A DNA stretch of 64,000 bases from Emiliania huxleyi CCMP1516 (GCF_000372725.1 NW_005198243.1:581465-645464), one strand, 5' to 3'; positions 29,654-40,659 are shown, counted from the first letter of the stretch. Numbers and translations are program-made. Notes: a model not told the origin generated them from the sequence alone.

Positions 29654-32331
29654 TTACATCGTACCGCTGCGCGCTGGTGCTGCCCCAGCCTCCCGCCGCC
29701 TCCGCAGCACGTTGCCCAAACGTCGGAAACCCTCGACCATCGCCTCCTCCTCGGCGGCCGCGAACGAGACGCGCACGAACGGCGTGTCGGGCGGCGTCTC
29801 GTGAGCCGAGAAGAAGGCGCCTACCCCAGAACAGGCGGATGAGTCAATGAAATGCATCCTACCGCGGCGCCTCGTGCCCTCGAGAAGAGTAGTCGGCGCC
29901 CGGGACGACGCACACGCGCTCGCGCGTCATCTCGTCGAGGAGGTCGGCCGAGCTGCGCACGCCGAGCAGCTCGAGCCAGAGGAACATGCCTGCCAACACA
30001 CGTAATGCATCATGATTAATGTACTATGACACAGCCCCGCGCCAAGGAGCGTGCCTCCGCGCGGCGCCTCCCACCGCGCCAGGCCGGACAAGTGCTCGGC
30101 CGCCGCCGTCAGCGCGACCGCGCAGCGGCGGCGGTAGGCCGCCTGAGCAGGCGGAGGAGAGAGGGGGAGGGGGTTGGGGCGGTAGGCCTGCAAGGCGAGG
30201 GTCTCTCCACGCTGCAAAGTGTGACACGGGCGTGGCTCTCCTTCGCGCCTGCGAGAGGGCCTCTCCCACTCTAGGCCCCTCCTCTCGGCCACATCTCTGC
30301 CAGCCCCGCCTGCACGCGCTGCACATGCCGGTGGAGCCCGGCGGGGCCCCACCGCCGCAGCATCTCGACGAGGAAGACCTGCACGGGCGAGGAGACGCCG
30401 AGCGAGGGGCCGGCGCCCTGCGCGAGCTTGACGATGAGCGGCCGCGGAGCGGTGACGAAGCCGCAGCGAAGGCCGGGCGAGACCCACCTGACAAAGGGGG
30501 GTGGGGGAGAGGGGGAGGGTTAGCGCCACCGCTGAGAATCACCGGCCGCGGGCCGAGGCGAGGGGCGAGGGGCGGGGCTCACTTTGAGAAGGTGTCGCAG
30601 CGCACGACTCGCCCGTCGGTGTCCACCGACAGGAAGGAGGGGGGCAGTCCAGCCCGCTCCGTGCCGGGGAGCGCCGCGCCGGCGTCCTCGGCGGCGAGGG
30701 GATCCTAGCGGAGATACACCCGAGGTTGAGATTGGGCCGAGCTCACGCCGGTCGACCGCGGGGCGAGGAAGCTGCCTCTCCGCCAAAGGCGAGCATGCGG
30801 TATGGGTCGTCCTCTGAAGTGTCTAGGAAGTGTCTAGGAAGTGTCTAGGAAGTGCCTCTCCGCCAAAGGCGAGCATGCGGTATGGGTCGTCCTCGATGAT
30901 GACCACGCCGTGCGCCGCGCAAGCCGCGTACACCGCCCGCAGCGCGGCGAGGCTCGCGCTGGCGGTGGTCGGGTTGTGGAAGGATGGGATGGTGAAGAGC
31001 GCCTGCGGGGAAGGCTCCGAGAAGGCTTGGAGAAGGCTCCGAGACGGTTCGAAGAGGTTGTGGAAGGCTGCGAAGCGCGCCTTGGGCGGCCGGACGCCCA
31101 GCCGGCGCCACGCCCACCTGGCGAGATGCAGGCGAGATGCAGGCGAGATGAAGGCGAGATACAGGCGAGATACAGGCGAGATACGGCTGGGATACGGTTG
31201 GGATACGGCCAAGCTTTGGCCGAGATGCAGCCGAGGTACGGCCGAGGTACGGCTGAGGTAGGGCTGAGGTACGGCCGAGGTACGGCTGAGGTACGGCTGA
31301 GGTACGGCCCAAGTCTGAGAGCCCACCCGTCCTGCAGCGCGCGATACTCATTGCCGTGTGTCAATTCTTCTGATGGATCTGGACCCGTCCAGCAGCGCGC
31401 GCAGCGCGGCGGCGTCGACTCCTTCCGGTCCGACGGGCAGCGGCTCGAGGCGGAGGCTGCGGCCGCCCACCTGTCGGCAGGCTTTGTGCTCTTGAGCCTC
31501 GGGTGCTCTGCCTCGCTGCAGAGGGTGCGGCCTCCCGCCCAAGCGGCGAGCTGCGAGGTCGAGAAGCTAAAGTCGAGCTCGCACACGAGGAGCGTGTCGC
31601 CTACGCCGCCGAGCCGCGGCCGAGATCTCGCCGAGAGTCCGCCGAGCTTAACACACGGGCAGCAACAGCTCGTCGCCTGGATCGAGCAGCGCCTCCCACG
31701 CGCGCTGGAAGCCTGTTCACGGCTAGAGGCGTGAAGAGAGGCGCATCGCGGCCGGAGCGGCGCTTCCCGTCTGGGTGGCCGTCTGCGTTGCCGGTGCACA
31801 CGCAGCACTCCCACCCCTGGTAAGGCGGCGCGTGCTGCTCTGCGATGTGTCCTCGCACCCACTCGAGGAGCGGCAGGTAGCCGACGGTGCCCACGCCCGG
31901 AGTCACGTCGTGCATGTACTGCTGCGCCTGTGGGCCGATCAACCCTTCCGTCACGAGCAGCGTGCAGCCTCTCCGGCCCGGTCTTGCTTCGCCTTGGCGA
32001 CGAGCTGTGGCTCGTCGATGCGGACGACGCCGCCGTCGGCGAGCTCGAGCTGGTATGCCCGGACGGGGAAGGTGGTTCGGTGCGGCGTGCCGCCTGCCAT
32101 CGGCACCATCCCGTCGAGCTTGAGCAGCGGCAGGAGCTCTCGCAGTAGCGCAGGCCGCTTGGCACGGGCGACCCGCGAGAGGCATCGCTCTATCGAGAAT
32201 GACGGAGCGGCGCGCGAGCTGACACGCACACGTACGAGCCTCGTCACAAAGCTTAGCTGGCGAAGGAGCCGTGGATAGAGCCAGCTGAGCGAGACGCCGG
32301 CGACGACGCCAGCGCAAAAGGTGCGCATCAT
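29654..32331 (-). CDS. Class I/II PLP aminotransferase (aminoadipate/kynurenine type)
   Basis: This is a multi-exon minus-strand gene from an ATG at about 32331 to the stop at 29654. Exon phrases in order are DGMVPMAGGTPHRTTFPV, QYMHDVTPGVGTVGYLPLLEW, WECCVCTGNADG, EALLDPGDELLLPVC, LPVGPEGVDAAALRALL, TIPSFHNPTTASASL, VVIIEDDPYRMLAFGG, CDTFSK, WVSPGLRCGFVTAP, GGMFLWLELLGV and FVRVSFAAAEEEAMVEGF. The Lys of DTFSK is the PLP Schiff-base residue, and the NPTT and DDPY motifs position the cofactor. The match is best to the AADAT/LysN group, which act on aminoadipate, kynurenine or branched-chain keto acids. The N-terminus has a hydrophobic stretch (CAGVVAGVSLSWLYP), so targeting to an organelle or membrane is possible. 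Introns carry minisatellites and one perfect 41-bp exon duplication. Confidence 0.8.
30774..30894 (-). repeat. Perfect 41-bp exon duplication around a GTGTCTAGGAA tract
   Basis: Positions 30774-30814 and 30854-30894 are identical over 41 bp and encode the DDPYRMLAFGG segment of the aminotransferase. Between them lie about three copies of the 11-bp unit GTGTCTAGGAA. The same unit fills a TOP6A intron at 17638-17781. Confidence 0.95.
31126..31312 (-). repeat. Degenerate 10-11 bp minisatellite in an aminotransferase intron
   Basis: Runs of GAGATGCAGGC, GAGATACAGGC, GGGATACGGTT and GAGGTACGGCC follow one another and grade from one unit into the next. The tract lies in an intron just upstream (in + coordinates) of the exon coding LPVGPEGVD. 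Confidence 0.8.
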
Positions 32332-32448
32332 CTGTGTTAGGTCAGCAGCAAGCGGCAACACTGCTCGAGCCAGGGAAGAGGGGCCGGGCCGGCGGCTGCG
32401 GCGTAATGGCGCGGTGGCCGGAGACGCCTTGTTTTCTTTTTTGAGGTG

Positions 32449-32463
32449 GTAAAATTCTTTTTT
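32449..32463 (-). promoter_or_regulatory. A/T element upstream of the aminotransferase
   Basis: In gene sense this reads AAAAAAGAATTTTAC and lies about 120 nt before the ATG at 32331. It matches elements before four other genes. It is between the stop of the upstream SET gene (32521) and the aminotransferase start. Confidence 0.4.
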
Positions 32464-32520
32464 GCGCCTTCTCCTGTCAATGTCTATCTCACTGTCTGGG
32501 TGTGTGGCCAGACCCATGGG

Positions 32521-34461
32521 TCAGCTCGCTGTGCGTTCGAGCTCGGCGATCGCCTCCTCGACGGCCGCCCCCTCCCGCTCGTGCAATCGCAGGCACAGCC
32601 TCGCGCGGCCACGCGCCGCCGCGTTGCCGGCCTCGTCCATCTCCGCCATGCCCTCGACGGCCAAACAAGCGGCGGAGCCCTCCCTCTGCCGCTCCCGCTG
32701 CGCCTCCAGCGCGGTGCGGAACACGTGTCGCGCCGCCGCCGCCGCGGCAGAGGGCGCTGTCGACGCGAGTGCCGGCAGGAGGACGGACCCGTCGGGGCTC
32801 ACGCCCAACCGCACCGAGCTGCCGCGCAAGCCGCAAGCGGCGAGGGCGGCGCGTGCCTCCTCGATCTGCCTCGCCGACTCGTCCGCGTCGCCTCCCATCT
32901 CCGCCACGCTCGGCAGCAGCGGCACGACCACCTCGTCCGCCTCTGGCGGCGGAGCGCCTATGGGACGGATCCGAAGCCGCTCCCAAGTGTGGCAGTGGCT
33001 GGCTGTCCGAGCGGCGGCGGCGCACCCGACACGCCGCCAACTCCCCCGCCTCCGCCGCCGCCTCCTCCTCCGCCCTCGCCACCGACGCCGCTGCCACCCC
33101 CGCCTGCTTCGCCGCCGGTGACCGTCGGCTCCTCGTCGCGCGGCGCGAGGAAGCCGTAGAGCCGCAGCAGCTTGTGCGACGCGCGCAAGCCGTAGTCGAT
33201 CAGCAGCGGCTCGCCTGGCAGAGTACTCGCAGGATCCGAGAGTCGCCCGGCCAAGAGTTGGGCAGGACCGCGGAGAAGGCTGGGGCGGGCTGCGAGCGCC
33301 GCGTGAAGCTAGATCGGCTGGATCTCGGCTCGATCTCAGCTCGATCTCGCCCGCCGCGTGTCGTCGCTGCGCCACCAGCTCGAAGCAGCCGCTGTCGCCG
33401 TCGAAGCGCACCGCCGCGCCCGCCGCACCGCCCGCCTGCGCGACAGCGGGCGGGGAGCACCACAGCCGTGTTAGAGCGTGGAGCTGATCAGAGAAGCGTC
33501 TCTAGATCTGCCGGTAGCGTGTCTCAGGGCTGTCTCAGATAACTCTTCGAGCATTCGCAGATTGGAGTGTCTCTGAACTGCCTCCGAGCTGCCTCCGAGC
33601 TGCTTCTTGCACCGCATCTAGCGGCCCCCGCGTGGTTGACGAGGTCGATCCCAGGCACGAGGGCGAGGGGCTTGCCGTCGCCAGAGTGGGCGCGGCTCAG
33701 AAGCACCGCCTGCGCCCAACGGTACGCGCAGCTACCCACCTTGTCCACCCCTCAGCTAGGTCTCCGGCTAAGTGTCGGTGATGGGAGAACCGCCTGAGCC
33801 CAGCGGAATGCGGCCCGCTCCTCGCCCGCCCCGCCGCCGCCCGCCGCCCCGCCGCCCGCTGCGGCAGAGTGCACGCTGTCGGAAAGTGCCGCCTGAGACA
33901 GCTCCGAGACGGTGCTGAGACGGTGCCGAGAGGGCGTGTCTGCTGTGGCGGAGCCGCCTGAGAGACTGACGCAGGGCCGGCGCTGGTCCCTCGGAGCAGT
34001 GCGTCTCGCAGCGGCGGCGGCCAGAGCAGAGGCACGTCCGGGACCGGCAGCGCGGACACGTACGGCGAGGACTCGCTCCGCCTCTGCGCGGCGAGGGCGA
34101 GGGCAAGCAGCGCGGCGTCGGCGAGGGCGGCGCCGGCGCCGAGCGAGGCGGCAAACGCGTCCGTGCGAGTGGCGACGGCGTTGCCGGCCGCCTCCCGCGC
34201 CGCCGCCGCAGAGAAGGGCCGCCACGCTTGCGGAGGGACGGAGAGCGCCACGTCGCCCGCCGCGAGGTCGCGGGCGGCGGCGAGGCCAGAGCCGGCCGGA
34301 GAGACCGCGGAGAGCTTCACGCCCGCGAGCCGCGCGTGCTGCCCTAGCCAAGCGAGTTGCCGCGCCGCGCTGTCGTAGTGAACGCGGGACATGCAAAACG
34401 CGCGCGGCGAGAAAAACTTTGGCCTTGATAGTGCAGCGCCAAGCGCTCCAAGTTTCTTCAT
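32521..34461 (-). CDS. SET-domain lysine methyltransferase, Rubisco-LSMT-like
   Basis: This is a minus-strand gene with several introns. The first exon reads ARLAGVKLSAVSPAGSGLAA and AGDVALSVPPQ, the opening of the LSMT-type SET fold (GxGLxA). Later exons read RWAQAVLLSRAHSG, LVPGIDLVNHAGAA (the NH motif of SET) and GEPLLIDYGLRASHKLLRLYGF, corresponding to the ELxxxYG and LLxxYGF motifs. The C-terminus to the stop at 32521 (IEEARAALAACGLRG; EAIAELERTAS) corresponds to the helical substrate-binding domain. Plausible substrates are Rubisco, aldolase or a similar protein, but this is inference. The start may be 34461 or 34392; the first adds a basic leader that could be a plastid transit peptide. 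Exon borders were not fixed, except that short minisatellite introns are visible near 33310-33350 and 33500-33600. Confidence 0.7.
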
Positions 34462-34921
34462 GCCAAGCGAGCGGGAGGGAAGTAGCCCAAACGGAATGGG
34501 CGCCCAACACGTGCCCGGATTACTGTGCCTTCCCGGGCACAGCCTTTCGGCTCGTGAAGGGTCGGTGCGTGTCGTGACCCCCTGGATGGATGGAACACCC
34601 GTACCCCCGCACCATCTCCGTCGCTTGGTTATTCAACCTTCACCACCACCGGGAGGCGGCCAGGGCTTCATAGACTCGGTCGAGAGACCCCAGATTGGCA
34701 TCCATGCCTTTCTGGACAGGGTGGCCCGCCACAACGACCCCTGGAATTGCGACTCGCCGCTTTCCTCCCGCTGTGATTCTGTGTGAGCTTTTCTTGTTTG
34801 CCAAGAATACACCTCTACGGAAAAAAAACGGAAATTCTTCCCGCGAAATGCTCGCCTCCGCCCGCTACGAGCTGCGGCTCGCCGCTCTTCCGCCCGATGC
34901 CCTGAGATCACCGCCGGCGCC
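34462..34921. other. Intergenic region / 5' part of the armadillo gene
   Basis: Plus-strand sequence YELRLAALPPDALR near 34862-34905 resembles the start of an F-box and may be a 5' exon of the following gene. A tract of eight A with GGAAATTCTTCC lies at 34820-34840. Confidence 0.3.
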
Positions 34922-36302
34922 ATGCGGGACAGCCCCGCTGCAAACAGGAGGGCCGAGGCGCTCCTCGCCCACCACAGCCCTCCGCCCGCCGTCGCGACCG
35001 ACGTCCTGGCGGACCCAGACCTTGCGCCGTGCGTGCTCGAGAAGACGGGCCTGCGCCACGCGGCCGTGTGCAAGCGGTGGTCCCTGATCTGCGCGCCGCG
35101 CGGTGCCTTCGCGCGGCTGGTGGAGACCGCTGGCGATGCCTCCTCGGAGCTGCAAGCTGCTGCGCTCGGAGAGCTCAAGCGGCTGTCGGGAGAGGAGGCC
35201 GGCGGCAGGCGGGTGGACGCGCTCGTCGCTCTCTTGCGTGTTGAAGGCGAGGACGAGAAGGCGGACGTCGCGGCAACGCTTCAGGAGCTTGCCCGGGACG
35301 ACGATGAGAGCAGGGTGGCGATTGCTGCGGCCGGCGGGCCCTCGTCGCGCGATCGCTGCGGCCGGCGGGGTCGAGGTCCTCGTCGCGCTGGCTCAGGACG
35401 GGAATGAGGCGCAGAAGGAAGAAGCGGGCTAACCTCGCTATCAACGACGACAACGCGGCGGCGGCGATTGCCGCGGCCGGCGGCAGAAGGAGGATGCGGC
35501 GGGAGCGCTGGCGAACCTCTCTGTCGACGACGACAGAGTGGCGATTGTTGCGGCCGGCGGCATCGAGGTCCTAATCGCGCTGGCTCACGACGGGAATGGG
35601 GCGCAGAAGGGGCTGCGGCGGCGCTGTGGAAGTTCTGCCAACGACGACCTCAAGGTGGCGATCGCCGCTGCCGGCGGGATCGAGGTGCTTATTGCGCTGG
35701 CTCGCCACGGGACTGAGGGGCAGAAGGATTGTGCGGCAGGGGCGCTGGCGAACCTCGCTATCAACGCCGACAACAGCGTGATAGCCGCGGCCGGCGGGAT
35801 CGAGGTCCTTATCGCGCTGGCTCGCGATGGGAATGAGGCGCAGAAGGAGTGTGCGGCAGGGGCGCTCGTCAACATGATTGAGGTAGCGTCTGGCACGCAC
35901 GAGGGCGTCGTGGAGGCTGGCGGTGTGGCGGTCCTCTCCTCTCTCACGCAGGAGGCAGGCGCCTCGGACGACTGCAAGCTCGCTGCTGCCATTGCCCTTG
36001 TGGACCTGGCCAGCACCTGTCCCGACCTCGCGGCTGACGACACTTGCCTCTCGCTGCTGCTCTCGCGGCTCGACCAGCCCGAGGAAGATGGCTGGCGCAG
36101 AGACAGCATCAACGCCCTCCTCGCCCTCGCAGCCTCCTCGTCTGCGTGCGCTGAGCAGTGGCACCGGGTCGGCGGCGTTGCGGCGTTGCAGGCGCTCGCT
36201 CGAGAGACGGCGGAGGAGGGGGTGGAGAGGCAGGCGGAGAGGTGCAACCAGGCGCTAGTCAGCCTCGGCGTGAGGAGGGTGCGCAGGCGGACGGCCGCGT
36301 GA
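34922..36302 (+). pseudogene. F-box/armadillo-repeat gene, frameshifted
   Basis: The 5' part (34922-35407) includes GLRHAAVCKRWSLIC, similar to the second half of an F-box, and the start of armadillo-type repeats. The 3' part (35538-36302) continues in another frame with units such as AAGGIEVLIALARDGNEAQKE and CAAGALANLAIN, about 41 residues each. Between 35330 and 35640 several repeat units have partial deletions and frame changes that place stops in every frame. The missing pieces lie at unit borders, as expected from unequal exchange between repeats. Either this copy is inactivated or unrecognised introns remove the damaged segments; I favour inactivation. Intact relatives would be substrate adaptors or scaffolds. 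Confidence 0.55.
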
Positions 36303-36890
36303 TAGTGAGCCTGGTCATGGGCGGCCGTCTCTGTGCTAGTGTGTGCGGCACCAAACCTGGGAGACTCCCTCGGGGCTTCGTGAATTATTTTGTCCATGGC
36401 CGTTGGGAGTTGGCGGGCGCCGACCACCTACTCGCTCAACAGCAACTGATTGATTGATGGGAAGGCGAAACACAGTCCGACCAACGACTGGGACACCAAC
36501 GCGGTATGGGTGGACGCAAGACGGGCGACGACGGTCACACAGGAGCGACACACAGAACCACAAGACAAGACACTCAGCCAACGTGGCTGCCACACATCCT
36601 GAGCGAACTTCCCTAGTCACCCGCGGCCGGACTCCATCCGGCACGCGTCGCTGGGCGCTCAGAGCTACGTCCCCTGCTCGCCACCCCGACGCCCAAAAGG
36701 CGCCCGAGCGAACGACAGGCGGCACGCGCGAAGACTGGTTGAGCAATCCCGCCGCGTGAGTGAGCGCTTTTGAGTCTTCGTTGTTTAGGCGCCCACAAAA
36801 AGAATTTTAACCTTCGCGACAATTTGAAGTCGGGAAAAAGAAAATCGGCGTGGTTGGCGTGCGTCCATCCGGCCACTGCGCACACCATAC
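36303..36890. other. Intergenic region with dispersed repeat and A/T element
   Basis: Positions 36485-36605 (GGACACCAACGCGGTATGGG and following CACACAGGAGCGACAC) match 61085-61205. AAAAAGAATTTTAAC at 36797-36811 lies 80 bp before the next ATG and fits the gene-sense A/T element. Confidence 0.5.
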
Positions 36891-37986
36891 ATGGGAGCTT
36901 GTGCGTCGTGCGCCCAGGCGAGCACCGACGACGTGCCACCGCCAGCGGAGGCCGACCCTGCCGCAGCGGAGGCCGCCCTGAACACGAAAGGACCGCCGCC
37001 TTCAGTGTTGTCGTACCCCATCGGCACGCCAGGGCAGCCGTGGGGCGAGTCTGAGCGTAAGAGTTGGTACCAGAGGGCATCGAGCACACAGCGGTCGTAT
37101 GAGGAGGATGTCGTCTCCAGAGTGATGGCCCTCGAAGACAGGTTTGAGGTCGTCCTTTACGGTAGGCTGTATGATCGCTATTCGCTCTTCGCGGTCAGGA
37201 GCAAGCAGTGGGATGCAAGCAAGCCCTGCTGCTTGGTCTCCGGCGGCGTTCATGGCTACGAGACTAGTGGCGTCAAGGTGTGCCCCACACGAGTGTGTAG
37301 ACCGTTTCAGGTTGCCACCGCCACCCCCGCGTCGGCTGCAGGGCGCACTCCTCTTTCTGGAGACTCGAGCCCTCGACTACGCCGACACGTTCAACCTGCT
37401 CGTGCTGCCGTGCGTCAGTCCGTGGGGATACGAGAACGTCCAGCGGTGGACGCCAAACGCGGTCGACCCCAACCGCGCGTGGGGCGCGCTCGCGGCGGTC
37501 TCGTGCGACGAGGCCAACGCGGCGTCGGCGCTCGTCGCATCGCTGGGCGTCGAGAAGTGGAAGTGCCACATCGACCTGCACGAGACGACCAACACCGACG
37601 CCACCGAGTTCACGCCCGCCCGATGCGCGCGCGATGGGACCGCGTTCGAGGAGGACGAAATCCCCGACGGCTTCTATCTCGTCTGCGACAGCGAGAGGCC
37701 TCAGGGCGGGTGGGCGGCCGCGGTCATCGATGCGGTCCGAAAGGAGACGCACATCGCACCGGCCGACGCAAACGGCGAGATATGTGGCGAGTCAGTCAGC
37801 CAGGAGGGCGTAATCCTGGTCCCGTTCAAGAAGGTTGCGGTATGCGCGTGTATCGCCGACGCCGATTTCGCCACGACGACCGAGGTCTATCCTGATTCGG
37901 TCACATCAACCGCCGAAGAGTGCAACCGCGCGCAGGTGGCGGCGGTCAGCGGTGGGCTCGACTACATCCGGCGCAGCGCGCTCTGA
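36891..37986 (+). CDS. M14-family zinc carboxypeptidase-like protein, acylated N-terminus
   Basis: The two exons are 36891-37277 and 37342-37986 (343 residues), joined by a 64-nt GT-AG intron. GGVHGYETSG near residue 120 gives the HxxE zinc-ligand pair of M14 peptidases; PNAVDPNRAW supplies the Asn-Arg substrate-binding region; HIDLHETTNTD gives the third ligand His, and TTEVYPD is a candidate for the catalytic Glu segment. The family includes carboxypeptidases and aspartoacylase-like deacylases; the substrate is unknown. The N-terminus MGACASC fits N-myristoylation at Gly2 with nearby palmitoylation at Cys, so the enzyme is probably membrane-anchored on the cytosolic side. No signal peptide is present, which agrees with this. 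Confidence 0.7.
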
Positions 37987-38837
37987 CTTCAGCGGTGCTC
38001 AGTGGGCCTCGGTGGTGCTCGAGGCGGCAGCGGCGCGCGGCGCGGGTTGTATTTCTTTCGCCTCTGCCTGTGATATCTCCGCCTGCACCTGCACGCCGAC
38101 ATGTGCAGCTCGTCCTCGCCGCCCTCGCGACGCCCTCGGTGCGGTCGGTGCTCGGCTCGCGGGAAACGCCGCCTCTCGCGCCCGGTAAGTAAAACACCAC
38201 GCGCGCGACCGCACCACCGCGCACCGGCAGGACGATGAAGTCCGCTGCGCCGAGCTTCTTCAGTCTTCAGCTACCAAGACCATGGCCTACCTTGCCTCCG
38301 AGGAGGCGCGCGACCGCAACCCCGTAACCTTGCCCTTCCTCAAGCCGTGGCTGCGTCGCTGGTCGAGCACAAGGACAAGGAGCACATCACGACACCCAAG
38401 ACGCCGCCTCCCAGCATCCGCGCCTTTACAAACGGAGCGGGGAACTGTGAAAATTCCGCTCGGCGTATCATTCTGAGCCGACTTTGATCTGCGAGTTCGC
38501 ACCATTTTGCTTCGGTTGAGAAAAAAAGCCCGACGTCGAACGAATCGATGTTCTCCCTCGCACAGCCCCGCGAGGTGTTGTCATTCACCATATTACGCAT
38601 TATGTGCAGAGAGGGGGAAGGGACACCGAGGTGCGCGAGGGACACGCCGGCCGGGGGGCCGCCGGGCGCTCGCGGCTCGGGCCAAAAGGTACAACGTTTA
38701 AGCGCGGGACCCTCTGCTCATGCTCCCTGGCCTTTGCCTCTGGGGGGCAGCGCTCTGGCACGCGCGTCACCTCGCTGCAGATGGTGCCCTTTTTGGTTCG
38801 GGTGAGGGGTGAACGAGTAAAATACATGAGCACATCG
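37987..38837. other. Intergenic region, no gene recognised
   Basis: A short frame near 38234 (MKSAAPSFFSLQLPRP) and small frames around 38282-38476 show no family resemblance. The 3' end of the tetraspanin-like gene lies at the right border. Confidence 0.3.
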
Positions 38838-40415
38838 TCATAGTAAATCTGGGTCAAAGTACTCGTCCCGGTCCTGCGTGCAGAGCGAGAACCAGAGCAC
38901 GATAGCGACCGGCCCCCACACGAGCCAGACGAAGGTGTCGCCGAGCTGGCCGAGCGCGAGGTCGACCTCGCCGAGCAGCCGCTGGTACGGCGGGGACAGC
39001 TCGCACAAGCAGAAGAGCGCCTTTGCGTCGAGCGGCTCCTCGGCCGGCCCGAGCAGCGCGGCGCCTACTCACACACCGAGCCGTGAAGAGGCGCTCCTCA
39101 CAGGCACGCCGCCCGCCGCGCCTCCGCCCGCCGCGCCTCCGCCCGCCGCGCCTCCGCCCGCCGCGCCTCCGCCCCACTCGGACGCATTTGCCTCGCCGGC
39201 CTCCCACCAGCTGGAGCCGTAGCAGGCGCTGTCCACTGCCTCGCTCGGACGCGTCGAGCCTGAGCACGCCACGAGGCTGTGAACACGACGCTGTGAAGAG
39301 GCGCCCTTCACGTTGTGAACACGAGGCTGTGAAGACGAGGCTGTGAAGAGGCGCCCTTCACGTTGTGAACACGAGGCTGTGAAGACGAGGCTGTGAAGAG
39401 GCGCCCTTCACGTTGTGAACACGAGGCTGTGAAGACGAGGCTGTGAAGAGGCGCCCTTCACGCCTCCCTCGAGCCTCCCTCCCTCTCGAGATCTGGCCGA
39501 GGCGCGCGAGGGGGGAGGAGAAGAGAACACAGCCTCGGGCTGATCTCGCCTACCTCTCGGCTACCCCTCGCCGAGGTGCGCGAGGCAGTACCCGTTGACC
39601 AGCCGAGCAAAGCTCGTGCCTCCTCCTCCCGCCTCGCCTCCTCCTCCCGCCTCGCCTCCTCCTCCCGCATCGCCTAGCAGCGGGACCGCCGGGCAAAACA
39701 CCGCGTAGCCCTCGTCCCCGCCGCCGCCCTCGCCGCCGCCCTCGCCGCCTCCGGCCGCCGCCCGGCCGCCCCGCCCGCTGCCTTGCACCAGCCAGCCCCG
39801 CGCCAGCTGCTCTCGCTGCGAGCTGTCCAGCTGCTCGAGGACCGCAGAGAGGGAGTGGAGGCCCCCGCCGCCGCACGAGGCCCACTCCTGCTCGTACACA
39901 CCTACCTCGCAGAAGGGCGACTCCTCGCCGCCTCCTCGCCGGGACTCGCCACTCTCCTCTGGTCTCTCCGCACCGCGCATCCGCGCCCACTCGCCAGGGG
40001 TGCCTCCGTACTCGTACCGCGCCTCGTCCGTCAGCTCGAAGCGCGCCGCGCGGCCCTCCTCCATCTCGTCGTTCCACGAGCTCGCGTGCGAGCGCGTGAG
40101 CTGCGCGAGCGTGAGCGTCGAGGCCGACAGGCAGACGAGCACAAGAAATGTGATCCAGCGCTCGCGCGAGAGGTAGGCGACGATGGAGCCGGCGACGGAG
40201 ATCGCCACGAGGGTGCCGCCCACCGTCTGCACCGTCTTAGAAAGCTGCGTCTCCTCCTGGAAGATCGCGGCGCCCTTGATGGCGCGGTGCGCCGCGTCGT
40301 CCGGAAAGAAGCCCGCCTCACCGCGAAAGAAGATGGAGGCGGCGTACAGGAAGAGGAGCGCACAGAAGAGCTGGATGGTGCCCTTGAGCGACGTGCCCTT
40401 GCGGCGAAACTCCAT
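38838..40415 (-). CDS. Tetraspanin-like four-TM membrane protein
   Basis: The start is at 40415 (MEFRRKGTSLKGTIQLFCAL) and the stop at 38838. The first exon encodes three hydrophobic segments: QLFCALLFLYAASIFF, VGGTLVAISVAGSIVAYL and WITFLVLVCLSASTLTLAQL. A long hydrophilic, Cys-containing loop with Gly-rich insertions follows. Later exons encode SACYGSSWWEAGEAN, ALFCLCELSPPYQRLL and the fourth segment TFVWLVWGPVAIVLWFS, then a short acidic tail. This 3 + loop + 1 layout with Cys in the loop resembles tetraspanins, although the CCG motif is not seen. A role in membrane organisation is inferred only from topology. The intron at about 39565-39235 contains a 50-bp tandem repeat carrying the CTCTTCAC block; another copy of the block precedes the acceptor near 39065. 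Confidence 0.55.
39269..39461 (-). repeat. 50-bp tandem repeat of an intron motif
   Basis: Three exact copies of a 50-bp unit (39311-39360, 39361-39410, 39411-39460) are preceded by a partial copy. In gene sense each unit includes GCGCCTCTTCACAGCCTCG and a GTTCACAA segment, that is, the block seen near the 3' ends of other introns. Confidence 0.9.
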
Positions 40416-40659
40416 TTCTTGGGGTGTGCGGGCGTGTGCGGCTGGGTGGTGGTTGCGCACAAAAGGGCGGCCGGTGGGGGGTCTTCCCCGGGCAGGGTGG
40501 GCGAGCGGGCAGGCGTGCAGCGGGCGGGCGACAGACGACGACAACCGTCCGCTCCTCCCTGCCACCGCCGCCATGTTGCACGCCCCATGCAACATGCATC
40601 TTGCATGCGCCAAGCTCTCGTGTGTGTCTGTCACTCTCTGTCTTGCATATGGCTCGCCC

